NCBI RefSeq assembly: GCF_019733355.1
Contig: NZ_JAIHLQ010000012.1
Coordinates: 62,001 to 126,000 of the forward strand
Source: Pseudomonas baetica
Lineage (GTDB): Bacteria > Pseudomonadota > Gammaproteobacteria > Pseudomonadales > Pseudomonadaceae
Length of the DNA stretch: 64,000 bases
Direction: 5' to 3'
How positions within the stretch are numbered: position 1 is the stretch's first letter; each line of letters begins with the position of its first letter. Made by a program: the position numbers and the translations under genes. Shown piece by piece: positions 37,355 to 44,747 of the stretch. The notes beneath the pieces are model-generated. The model was not told where the DNA came from and ran no database searches. It was given only the letters and a program-made list of their open reading frames with translations.

Positions 37355-37422
37355 GGCGTCCGAGCCTGTGGGTTAGGTGCGCGAACGGTGCCCCAAGCCT
37401 GACGCTACGTCAATGAGACCAC

Positions 37423-37926
37423 TTAGCAGTCCGGCTTGTCGGCAGTGAAGCGCCGCGCCGGGTTCACCGCCGCGCCGAACTCACGCAAGGCCTTGGCACC
37501 GATCAGCAGCGGATAGTTGAAATTGCTGCGGTCGGTCAGGTTGACCTCCACGGTGCGTTTGACGTCACCCAGGCACAGTTCCAGATCGACCACCGGGCGC
37601 TTGGCGACTTCAGTGGTGTCGCCCTCGTCCTCTTCATCCGAGCGGCTCTTGATCTTGCTGATCCGCGCGACTTTGTGTTCGTAGACCTTGTTGCTGGCGT
37701 CCTTGGTGGCGAGGCGAAAGCGCACCCAGTTCTCCCCGTCGCGGGTGAAGGTCTCGATGTCTTTGGCCGACAGCGAGGCGGTCAGCGCGCCGGTGTCCAT
37801 TTTGGCCTTGAGCACCTCACCGCCGATTTCCGGCAGCGCAATGTATTCGTAGCGCCCGTACAGGGTCGGCTCGGCGGCCATCACCGGCAGGGCGACGAGG
37901 GCAAACAGTGCAAGGAGGGATTTCAC
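37423..37926 (-). CDS. Retropepsin-like / 'ATP-dependent zinc protease' family protein, exported
   Basis: The protein has 167 residues from a GTG at 37926, preferred over the ATG at 37977 because AAGGAAG lies eight bases upstream and a clean Sec signal then begins at once (VKSLLALFALVALPVMAAE, cleavage near residue 19). The mature protein has KMDTGALTASL with Asp44, the catalytic-type DTGA motif of retropepsin-like proteins (PF05618), and YPLLIGAKALREFG. An acidic SDEEDEGD insert is present. A periplasmic location is likely; the proteolytic activity of the family is not well proven. The family name with 'zinc protease' is historical. Confidence 0.8.
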   Translation of the reverse strand: MKSLLALFALVALPVMAAEPTLYGRYEYIALPEIGGEVLKAKMDTGALTASLSAKDIETFTRDGENWVRFRLATKDASNKVYEHKVARISKIKSRSDEEDEGDTTEVAKRPVVDLELCLGDVKRTVEVNLTDRSNFNYPLLIGAKALREFGAAVNPARRFTADKPDC

Positions 37927-38007
37927 GTAAGGGGCTTCCTTGAAAAATGAGGGCGGCAGACGCGAGATTTTAGACACTCATTGAAGAATTCGTTCGCCTT
38001 GACCGGC

Positions 38008-38077
38008 CTTCGCGAGCAAGCCCGCGCCCACAAGCGGAACGCATTTCAAAATGTGAGAGCGGGCTTGCTCGCGAAGA
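38008..38077. repeat. REP pair, family A
   Basis: CGCGAGCAAGCCCGCGCCCAC and GAGCGGGCTTGCTCGCGAA are inverted about 25 bp apart, between the divergent retropepsin-like and acyltransferase genes. Confidence 0.9.
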
Positions 38078-38208
38078 GGCCAGAACAGTCGATACACATT
38101 TAACCCGCACAATACCGGTACAAAAGTGAAACATTCGTCAGCGCAAATTTGGCCTGCCGCCCGAAGCTGCTTATCATGGCGCGCCCATCCAACGTCATAG
38201 AGTTGCTT

Positions 38209-39096
38209 ATGCGCCGCCTGCTCACCGGCTGTTTCGTCACCCTGCTGCTGTTGCTCAACACCCTGATCCTGATCGGGCCGTTGATGGTCTTTGCCCTGCT
38301 CAAACTGGTGGCGCCCGGCCGCTGGCGCGATCACGCGTCGTGGGCGGTGATGTGGATCGCCGAGACCTGGGCCGAGATCGACAAGCTGATTTTCCGCCTG
38401 TGCATCCCCACCCAATGGGACATTCGCGGCGGCGACGATCTGCGCGGTGACACCTCTTATCTGGTGGTCAGCAACCATCAGTCGTGGGTGGATATTCCGG
38501 CGCTGATCCAGACGCTCAACCGGCGCACGCCGTTCTTCAAGTTTTTCCTCAAGAAAGAGCTGATCTGGGTGCCGTTCCTGGGGCTGGCGTGGTGGGCGCT
38601 GGATTACCCGTTCATGAAGCGCTACACCAAGGCGTTTCTGGCGAAACACCCGCAACTGGCGGGCAAGGATCTGGAAATCACCAGGCAGGCCTGCGAGCTG
38701 TTCAAGCGCCAACCGGTCACCGTGGTGAATTATCTGGAAGGCACTCGCTACACCTGCGCGAAAAGTGCGCAGCAGCACTCACCGTTCAAGCATTTGCTCA
38801 AGCCCAAGGCAGGCGGCGTGGCGTTTGTATTGGCGGCGTTGGGTGAGCAACTGGATGCGATTCTCGATGTGACGGTGGTTTATCCACAGCCAAACATCCC
38901 GGGCTTCTGGGACTTGATCAGCGGCAACGTGCCGAAGGTGATCATCGACATCAAGACCCGCGAACTCGACCCGGCGCTGTGGCAGGGCGATTACGAAAAC
39001 GATCCGGTGTTTCGCCAGAAGGTCCAGAGCTGGGTCAACCAACTCTGGAACGAGAAGGATCAGCGCATTGGCGAACTGAAAAACGCGCGCCGCTGA
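38209..39096 (+). CDS. Membrane acyltransferase (PlsC/LPLAT family, YihG-like)
   Basis: The protein has 295 residues from ATG 38209 (MRRLLTGCFVTLLLLL); an ATG 11 codons upstream is possible. One or two N-terminal hydrophobic segments precede the acyltransferase domain. The catalytic NHQSWVD (His90, Asp95) and the EGTR motif of the substrate pocket are present. The family acylates lysophosphatidate-type acceptors; the YihG-like group can set phospholipid acyl composition. It converges with the DUF2780 gene with one base between stops. Confidence 0.88.
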   Translation: MRRLLTGCFVTLLLLLNTLILIGPLMVFALLKLVAPGRWRDHASWAVMWIAETWAEIDKLIFRLCIPTQWDIRGGDDLRGDTSYLVVSNHQSWVDIPALIQTLNRRTPFFKFFLKKELIWVPFLGLAWWALDYPFMKRYTKAFLAKHPQLAGKDLEITRQACELFKRQPVTVVNYLEGTRYTCAKSAQQHSPFKHLLKPKAGGVAFVLAALGEQLDAILDVTVVYPQPNIPGFWDLISGNVPKVIIDIKTRELDPALWQGDYENDPVFRQKVQSWVNQLWNEKDQRIGELKNARR

Positions 39097-39097
39097 A

Positions 39098-39655
39098 TCA
39101 GCTACCGGTGCCCGCGCCCCAGATGCTGCCCAGGCTCTGCAGGAGCGGGCCACCGACACCTTGATCACCGAGGTATTTGAGGAGCACCGGGGCAAACTGG
39201 CCGATCATCCCGCTGTCCATGCCCAAGGCGCCGAAGGCGTTGTTCAGATCGCTGGTGTTCTTGACGTTGCCCAGTGCGTTTTCCAGACCGGCTGACTTGC
39301 CCGAGGAGCCCAGCAACCCGCTCAACGCCGCCAGGTTGCCGCTACCGCCCGACAGCTTGTCGATGCCCGGTACTTCTTTGGCCAACTGCGAATAATCGGT
39401 GCTGCTCAATTGGTTCTTGGCCAAGCCAAGCATGGCGCTCGTGCCGCCGACGGCTTGCTGAGGGGTAACCCCCAGACCGGTGACGGCTTGCAGCAAACCG
39501 GCCGTTTCCGAGGTCGGCGCAGCGGCGGTGGCAGCGTTGCCGCCCTGCATGCTCGAAGCGGCCTTGGTCACATCGTCCAGGCTGAAACCGGCAAACACCG
39601 GGCTGGCCGCAAGGGTCATCAGCGAAGCCATGGCAATACCGCGTGAAATCTTCAT
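39098..39655 (-). CDS. DUF2780 secreted or periplasmic protein
   Basis: A 185-residue protein with a Sec signal peptide (MKISRGIAMASLMTLAASPVFA, cleaved near residue 22). The mature part is Gly/Ser/Leu-rich with repeated LGxxPQQAVGGTSAMLGLAKNQL and SGGSGNLAALSGLLGSSGK segments, as in the DUF2780 (VcgC/VcgE) family. No cysteines and no catalytic motif are visible. Function unknown. It lies in a tail-to-tail pair with the acyltransferase. Confidence 0.85.
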   Translation of the reverse strand: MKISRGIAMASLMTLAASPVFAGFSLDDVTKAASSMQGGNAATAAAPTSETAGLLQAVTGLGVTPQQAVGGTSAMLGLAKNQLSSTDYSQLAKEVPGIDKLSGGSGNLAALSGLLGSSGKSAGLENALGNVKNTSDLNNAFGALGMDSGMIGQFAPVLLKYLGDQGVGGPLLQSLGSIWGAGTGS

Positions 39656-39803
39656 TCAGACATCCTCTTGCGCTGTGAAAACCGCCCGTCAATGAACGGT
39701 AAAACTGCCGGTTTGACCGGGCATCCGCCGGCATGTTCCAAGCCAGCGCATCCATTTTCAGCATAGCCACGTATACAGATCGTGAAACCCTGGAATGATC
39801 GCG

Positions 39804-40439
39804 ATGAATGGCATAACCGCTGTCGCTGAACTAGCCTGTGAACAGCCCGATATTCACCCTCGTCGCCGAACCTTTGCCTGGAGAGACGTCATTTCCCTCG
39901 CCGACACCGATCAGTTGCGACACCTGTTGGCCCAGTGTTCACTGGGCAACCGTCGCGCCTTCGAAACCCTGTACCGCAGCGTCGGCCCGCGCCTGCACGG
40001 CGTGGCCCTGCGGTTTATGGGCCGCACCGATCTGGCGGAAGAGGTGCTGCAGGAAAGCTTCGTGCGCATCTGGAACAACGCCTCGCGCTACGAAGCGCAC
40101 CTGTCGGCGCCGATGACCTGGATGATCAACATCACTCGCAACCAAGCCATCGACCAGTTGCGCAAACACCGCGACCGGCCGCTGAGCGATGTCGAACAGG
40201 ACGCGCTGGCGGACGAAAGTCCTTCAGCACACGACCAATTGAGCAGCGCCCGCGAAGCTCACGCCTTGAACCGCTGCCTGGACAGCCTCGACGGCATGCA
40301 ACGTCAGTCAATCAGCGTCGCCTATTTTCAGGGTTTGTCCTGCACGGAGCTGGCCGAACACCTGGCCACGCCGCTGGGCACGGTGAAATCGTGGATTCGC
40401 CGTGGCATGGAACGCCTGCGCCGGTGCCTTGAATCATGA
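39804..40439 (+). CDS. ECF-family sigma factor
   Basis: The protein has 211 residues from ATG 39804; ATG 39795 is three codons upstream but leaves no room for the GGAA ribosome binding site. The sigma-2 region (about 45-112: RRAFETLYRSVGPRLHGVALRFMG, then LAEEVLQESFVRIW) and sigma-4 region (about 150-208: CTELAEHLATPLGTVKSWIRRGMERLR) are complete. It is of the SigK/RpoE type. It overlaps the anti-sigma gene by four bases. I did not identify a promoter matching an autoregulatory motif, so the regulon is unknown. Confidence 0.93.
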   Translation: MNGITAVAELACEQPDIHPRRRTFAWRDVISLADTDQLRHLLAQCSLGNRRAFETLYRSVGPRLHGVALRFMGRTDLAEEVLQESFVRIWNNASRYEAHLSAPMTWMINITRNQAIDQLRKHRDRPLSDVEQDALADESPSAHDQLSSAREAHALNRCLDSLDGMQRQSISVAYFQGLSCTELAEHLATPLGTVKSWIRRGMERLRRCLES

Positions 40440-41110
40440 ACTACCAGACCCCAGCCCTGCGCCGCGCCCTCGCCGCCGATTACGCCATTGGTTTGATGGG
40501 CTCGGCGGCGCGGCGACGTTTTGAACAGTTGCTGCTCGATGACGCGGCACTGCGGGCTGAACTGGCGCAATGGCAGGAACGCCTGGTTTCTTTGACCGAA
40601 GCGCTGCCGGAACATCCGGTGCCTGACCGCGTGTGGCACGGCATCACCGCGCGGATCGAGCCACAAGTGCTGCATGTACCCGAGAAGCGGCCTTTCTGGA
40701 ACTGGCTGCGCGTCAGCGCCGCGGCCTGTTCACTGGTAGTGTTGGTATTGCTCGGCTCCCTGTACAACCGCGACGACACCCGCTACACCGCGACCCTTCT
40801 GAGCGCCGACGCGCAACCGGCGTTGAAGGTCCAGGCGCATGCCGATTACCTGCAAGTCGAACCGCTGACATTGGCGGCAATTGATGCGGATCGCAGCCTG
40901 GAACTGTGGGCAATTGCGGCCGATGGCAAACCGATCTCGCTGGGGGTGATCCCGGCGGGAGGCAAAGGCAAGGTTGAGTTGAGCGAGGCGCAGAAGGTGT
41001 TGATCGGCAAGCCGATAGCGCTGGCGGTGAGTCTGGAGCCCAAGGGTGGTTCGCCGACCGGGCAGCCGACGGGGCCGGTGCTTTATCAGGGTGCTTTGGC
41101 AGCCCTCTAA
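40436..41110 (+). CDS. RskA-family anti-sigma factor
   Basis: A 224-residue protein with a cytoplasmic N-terminal anti-sigma domain (about 1-80), one transmembrane helix (about 89-109, WNWLRVSAAACSLVVLVLLGSL) and a periplasmic RskA C-terminal domain (AIDADRSLELWAIAADGKPISLGVIPAGG). It should hold the ECF sigma factor encoded just upstream at the membrane. The two genes overlap by four bases (ATGA), so stoichiometry is coupled. There is no zinc HxxxCxxC motif in the N-terminus. Confidence 0.92.
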   Translation: MNYQTPALRRALAADYAIGLMGSAARRRFEQLLLDDAALRAELAQWQERLVSLTEALPEHPVPDRVWHGITARIEPQVLHVPEKRPFWNWLRVSAAACSLVVLVLLGSLYNRDDTRYTATLLSADAQPALKVQAHADYLQVEPLTLAAIDADRSLELWAIAADGKPISLGVIPAGGKGKVELSEAQKVLIGKPIALAVSLEPKGGSPTGQPTGPVLYQGALAAL

Positions 41111-41116
41111 TTGCCA

Positions 41117-41148
41117 AGATCAAAAGAACGTCCGAAGGCTGCGATCTG
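41117..41148. repeat. Single arm, family C repeat (GAAGGCTGCGATC)
   Basis: CCGAAGGCTGCGATCTG is one arm of the repeat at 9520-9595, here without a full partner; AGATC at the left end can pair with GATCT at the right. Confidence 0.6.
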
Positions 41149-41204
41149 TTTAAGCCATTTATGGCCGATTACCTGGCACCTTTATTTCAAATCAAACTAG
41201 ATAC

Positions 41205-41220
41205 CTGTCAGATCTGACAG
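41205..41220. promoter_or_regulatory. Perfect 16-bp palindrome upstream of small secreted protein gene
   Basis: CTGTCAGATCTGACAG is a complete dyad, 58 bases before the ATG at 41279. The position fits an operator or activator site. I cannot assign a regulator. Confidence 0.55.
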
Positions 41221-41278
41221 TTGGCGGCAAGCATTATCAAAGCGACCATTTCTGCTCCCTTTATGTAACGGAGTACAA

Positions 41279-41590
41279 ATGATGAAGCTGAAAATGACCG
41301 CCGGCGTTTTGCTCAGTCTGGCCATGATGAGCACTGTTTATGCCGCTACTTGCCCGACTCTCTCAGTGACCCACTCTCAGGATGCCGAAGATCTCACCTT
41401 CACCTCTGCACGCCTGAAAGACAAAGACACTCCCAATTCAGTTGTCATTTGCCGATATGAAGGCAAGGACGACCTCGGTGCCTCGGCTGGTTACCGGAAC
41501 GGCACACCGGTCAAAGGCACTGGAAGCAATTGGAAAGCGGATGATTGTGCAACCACTGACGGTGACGCCAGCAAATGCGAATTTAAATAG
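41279..41590 (+). CDS. Small secreted protein, unknown family
   Basis: A 103-residue protein with a Sec signal peptide (MMKLKMTAGVLLSLAMMSTVYA; mature start near residue 23). The roughly 80-residue mature part has four cysteines (ATCPTL, VVICRYEG, DDCATT and SKCEFK), suggesting two disulfides. No domain is recognised with confidence. GGAG lies eight bases before the ATG. The region is less GC-rich than its surroundings, which hints at an accessory gene. A palindrome lies upstream and a strong terminator follows, so it is monocistronic. Confidence 0.8.
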   Translation: MMKLKMTAGVLLSLAMMSTVYAATCPTLSVTHSQDAEDLTFTSARLKDKDTPNSVVICRYEGKDDLGASAGYRNGTPVKGTGSNWKADDCATTDGDASKCEFK

Positions 41591-41607
41591 CCCGTTTGAT
41601 TCACCAA

Positions 41608-41642
41608 TAAAAAAGGCAACCCGACGGGTTGCCCTTTTTTAT
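41608..41642. terminator. Bidirectional terminator between small secreted gene and fdhA
   Basis: The stem GGCAACCC-GAC-GGGTTGCC is flanked by A6 on the left and T6 on the right, so it serves both convergent genes. Confidence 0.92.
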
Positions 41643-41652
41643 TGGTAATAAC

Positions 41653-42852
41653 TTACGCCGCACTAAACAACTTGTGCGGATCAATCACAAACTTCTTCGG
41701 CACGCCGGCATCGAACTCGCCGTACCCTTCCGGCGCCTGATCAAGGCTGATGACTTGCACGCCGACCACTTCGGCAATGTTGATGCGGTCCCACATGATC
41801 GCCTGCATCAGTTGGCGGTTGTACTTCATCACCGGGGTCTGGCCGGTGTGGAAGCTGTGGGATTTGGCCCAGCCCAGACCGAAGCGGATGCTCAGGCTGC
41901 CCATTTTCGCGGCAGCGTCCACGGCGCCCGGATCTTCGGTCACGTACAGACCGGGAATACCGATCTTGCCCGCTACGCGCACCACGCCCATCAGCGAGTT
42001 GAGCACGGTGGCCGGCGCTTCGGATTTCACGCCGTCATGGCCGTGGCCGCGTGCTTCGAAGCCGACGCAGTCCACCGCGCAATCGACTTCCGGTTCGCCC
42101 AGCAGTGCCGCGATCTGTTCGTGCAGCGGCGTGTCTTTGGACAGGTCGACGATTTCGAAACCCTGCGCCTTGGCGTGGGCCAGACGGATGGTGTTGACGT
42201 CACCGACGATCACCACCGCAGCGCCCAGCAAACGTGCCGAAGCGGCAGCGGCCAGACCCACCGGGCCGGCGCCGGCAATGTAAACGGTGCTGCCCGGGCC
42301 AACGCCGGCAGTGACTGCGCCGTGATAACCGGTCGGCAGAATGTCGGAGAGGCAGGTCAGGTCACGGATTTTCTCCATGGCTTTGTCGCGATCCGGCAGT
42401 TTCAGCAGGTTGAAGTCGGCGTACGGCACCAGCACGTATTCGGCCTGGCCACCGGTCCAGTCGCCCATGTCGACATAGCCATAGGCGCCGCCGGCACGGG
42501 CCGGGTTGACGGTCAGGCAGACGCCCGTGTGTTGCTCTTTGCAGGAACGGCAGCGCCCGCAAGCCACGTTGAACGGTACGGAAACCAGATCACCGATTTT
42601 CAGGTTTTCGACGTCGGAACCTTTTTCGATCACCTCACCGGTGATCTCGTGGCCCAGCACCAAACCGGTCTGCGCCGTGGTACGGCCGCGCACCATGTGC
42701 TGGTCGGAGCCGCAGATATTGGTGGAAACCACTTTGAGAATGACCCCGTGCTCGATCTTGCGACCGCGCGGGTCCTGCATTTTCGGATAGTCGATTTTCT
42801 GTACTTCGACCTTGCCAGCGCCGAGATACACCACACCACGATTGCCAGACAT
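41653..42852 (-). CDS. fdhA: FdhA, glutathione-independent formaldehyde dehydrogenase
   Basis: A 399-residue zinc-dependent medium-chain dehydrogenase. It oxidises formaldehyde to formate with NAD without glutathione. Zinc-site residues are seen: ICGSDQHMVRG and GHEITGEVIE for the catalytic zinc, and CGRCRSCKEQHTGVC for the structural zinc. The NAD fold is VYIAGAGPVGLAAAASARLLGA. The C-terminal part matches the P. putida enzyme type. It is the last gene of the glyA-sox cluster direction, 200 bases after purU, with a family B REP in the gap. Its role is to remove formaldehyde released in sarcosine oxidation. Confidence 0.97.
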   Translation of the reverse strand: MSGNRGVVYLGAGKVEVQKIDYPKMQDPRGRKIEHGVILKVVSTNICGSDQHMVRGRTTAQTGLVLGHEITGEVIEKGSDVENLKIGDLVSVPFNVACGRCRSCKEQHTGVCLTVNPARAGGAYGYVDMGDWTGGQAEYVLVPYADFNLLKLPDRDKAMEKIRDLTCLSDILPTGYHGAVTAGVGPGSTVYIAGAGPVGLAAAASARLLGAAVVIVGDVNTIRLAHAKAQGFEIVDLSKDTPLHEQIAALLGEPEVDCAVDCVGFEARGHGHDGVKSEAPATVLNSLMGVVRVAGKIGIPGLYVTEDPGAVDAAAKMGSLSIRFGLGWAKSHSFHTGQTPVMKYNRQLMQAIMWDRINIAEVVGVQVISLDQAPEGYGEFDAGVPKKFVIDPHKLFSAA

Positions 42853-42956
42853 GCTTTCACCTCGCTGTTGTTTTTATGGAACCGCGTTGCCCAGGCAGGC
42901 AGCGCGTTAAGTGCTCGGGTACAGATGCTGATTGTTGTGTTGCCTGTTATGGCCTC

Positions 42957-43047
42957 ATCGCTGGCAAGCCAGCTCCCACAGGATTCGGGCTGGATTCAGA
43001 TTTTGTATACGACACAAATCCCTGTGGGAGCTGGCTTGCCAGCGATG
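42957..43047. repeat. REP pair, family B (ATCGCTGGCAAGCCAGCTCCCACAG)
   Basis: ATCGCTGGCAAGCCAGCTCC and its complement are inverted about 40 bp apart, between purU and fdhA. The core differs from the common REP (GGCAAGCCAG in place of GAGCAAGCCCG). Confidence 0.9.
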
Positions 43048-43052
43048 GCGAT

Positions 43053-43910
43053 TTAGAGAACGACCGTGCGATTGGCGTTGAGAAACACCCTGCGCTCAAT
43101 GTGATAACCAACGGCCCGGGCCAACGTCAGGCCCTCGATATCCCGCCCCTTGGCAATCAGATCTTCCGGGTAATGACTGTGATCCACCGCCTCAACGCCC
43201 TGGGCGATGATCGGCCCTTCATCCAGATCGTTATTGATGTAATGCGCCGTCGCCCCCACCAGTTTCACGCCTTTGTTATAGGCCTGGTGATACGGCTTGG
43301 CGCCCTTGAAGCCCGGCAGCAGCGAGTGATGAATGTTGATCGCCTTGCCATCAAGCTTGCGGCACAACTCCGGCGACAGTACCTGCATGTAGCGGGCGAG
43401 GATCACCAGCTCAGCGCCGGACTCTTCGATCACCTGCCACACCTGACGCTCCTGCGACGGCTTGTCGTTGGGGTCGAGGGGGAAATGGTAGTAGGGAATC
43501 TGGTGCCAGTCGGCCAACGGCTTGAGGTCCGGGTGATTGGACACCACCGCCGCCACGTCCATCGACAACTGGCCGATACGCTGGCGGTAGAGCAAGTCGT
43601 TAAGACAGTGATCGGCCTTGGAGACCATGATCACCACTTTTGGCCGGTAGTTCGGCGCGGTGAGCTCGAAGATCATGCCGAAGGCCTGACCACGCTCGCC
43701 GAGGCCGGCGCGAAAGGATTGTTCGTCGAAACCGTCAGGCTGGCGGAATTCCACGCGAATGAAAAAGCGGCCCGAGAGCCGGTCATCGAAGGAATGGTGC
43801 TCGGTGACGTAGCAACCCTGCTCGAACAGAAAACGCGTCACCGCGTCCACAGTGCCGAGAACGCTGGGGCAGTCGGCGGTCAGAATCCATGTGTCTGGGG
43901 CGCGGCTCAT
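43053..43910 (-). CDS. purU: PurU, formyltetrahydrofolate deformylase
   Basis: The protein has 285 residues from ATG 43910 (MSRAPDTWILTADCPSVLG); an upstream ATG would run back into soxG. An N-terminal ACT domain (about 1-85) is followed by a formyltransferase-like catalytic domain with NIHHSLLPGFKGAKPYHQAYNKGVKLVGATAHY (Asn and His active site) and DEGPIIAQ. It hydrolyses 10-formyl-THF to formate and THF, keeping folate free while Sox loads one-carbon units. It follows soxG by 11 bases. Confidence 0.97.
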   Translation of the reverse strand: MSRAPDTWILTADCPSVLGTVDAVTRFLFEQGCYVTEHHSFDDRLSGRFFIRVEFRQPDGFDEQSFRAGLGERGQAFGMIFELTAPNYRPKVVIMVSKADHCLNDLLYRQRIGQLSMDVAAVVSNHPDLKPLADWHQIPYYHFPLDPNDKPSQERQVWQVIEESGAELVILARYMQVLSPELCRKLDGKAINIHHSLLPGFKGAKPYHQAYNKGVKLVGATAHYINNDLDEGPIIAQGVEAVDHSHYPEDLIAKGRDIEGLTLARAVGYHIERRVFLNANRTVVL

Positions 43911-43921
43911 CGTTTTGTCTC

Positions 43922-44554
43922 CTAGGCTTGGACGCTGAGGCCGTACTCGGCCGATGCATCCTGCAACCACAACCACCAGTAATCCGAAAAGCTGCGGCGG
44001 ATCAGCAGTTCCCAGGTGTCTTCAGCGGTATGACGGATCATCAACTGCGATTTGGCGAACACCGTGCCGACCGCTTTACCGACCGGGAAGTTATTCGGAT
44101 GCACGTCGTAGCTGGTGGATTTCATCAGGACCTGACGCACATTCGGACCGCTCAGTTCGAGCACTTGCTGGCCGCCGCTGACGTTGACGATGGCGATGTG
44201 CAGATCGCCCAGCGCTTCACGCAGCTTTTGCTCGGCAGCGAACTCTTCACCGCTGGGCACGATCAGCAGCCATTCATCCGGGCCCATCCATTGCAGACTG
44301 GTTTCACCTTTGACGATGACGCTCAGGGCGCCGGGCAATTCGATGCCCAGGGCTTTGTGCACACCGGCGGCGAAAGCAGCATCGTGGCCATCGCCACGAA
44401 GGGTCAGGTGGCCGAGGAGTTTTTTCTCACGCACGATCACGCCGGCGTTCTTGCGGCCCTTGCCGACCAGGCTGGCGAGGTCGGCATGATGCAGCGACGA
44501 CTCGGCACGGGCACCGGTGGTCGGGCGTTGTTGGTACACGTTGGCTGTGGTCAT
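43922..44554 (-). CDS. soxG: SoxG, sarcosine oxidase gamma subunit
   Basis: A 210-residue subunit of heterotetrameric sarcosine oxidase. It has a GcvT-like fold without a catalytic site: LRGDGHDAAFAAGVHKALGIELPGAL, MGPDEWLLIVP and HTAEDTWELLIRRSFSDYWWLWL. AGGTG precedes the ATG. A 193-base gap with a REP pair separates it from soxA, whereas soxB, soxD and soxA are closely packed. Confidence 0.96.
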   Translation of the reverse strand: MTTANVYQQRPTTGARAESSLHHADLASLVGKGRKNAGVIVREKKLLGHLTLRGDGHDAAFAAGVHKALGIELPGALSVIVKGETSLQWMGPDEWLLIVPSGEEFAAEQKLREALGDLHIAIVNVSGGQQVLELSGPNVRQVLMKSTSYDVHPNNFPVGKAVGTVFAKSQLMIRHTAEDTWELLIRRSFSDYWWLWLQDASAEYGLSVQA

Positions 44555-44608
44555 AAAGCACCTATATCAATTCTGTTGGTCCGGCCCTTGTGGTGGCTGG
44601 ACTGCCGC

Positions 44609-44700
44609 CTTCGCGAGCAAGCCCGCTCCCACAGGGGACTGATGCCTGACACAAATTCCATTAACGATCCGGTACCTGTGGGAGCGGGCTTGCTCGCGAA
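44609..44700. repeat. REP pair, family A
   Basis: Perfect inverted copies of the core (CGCGAGCAAGCCCGCTCCCAC and complement) sit between soxA and soxG inside the operon. Confidence 0.92.
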
Positions 44701-44747
44701 TCGATCAGACGAATCACACCCACTGACACCCCACAGGATCCGAACCA

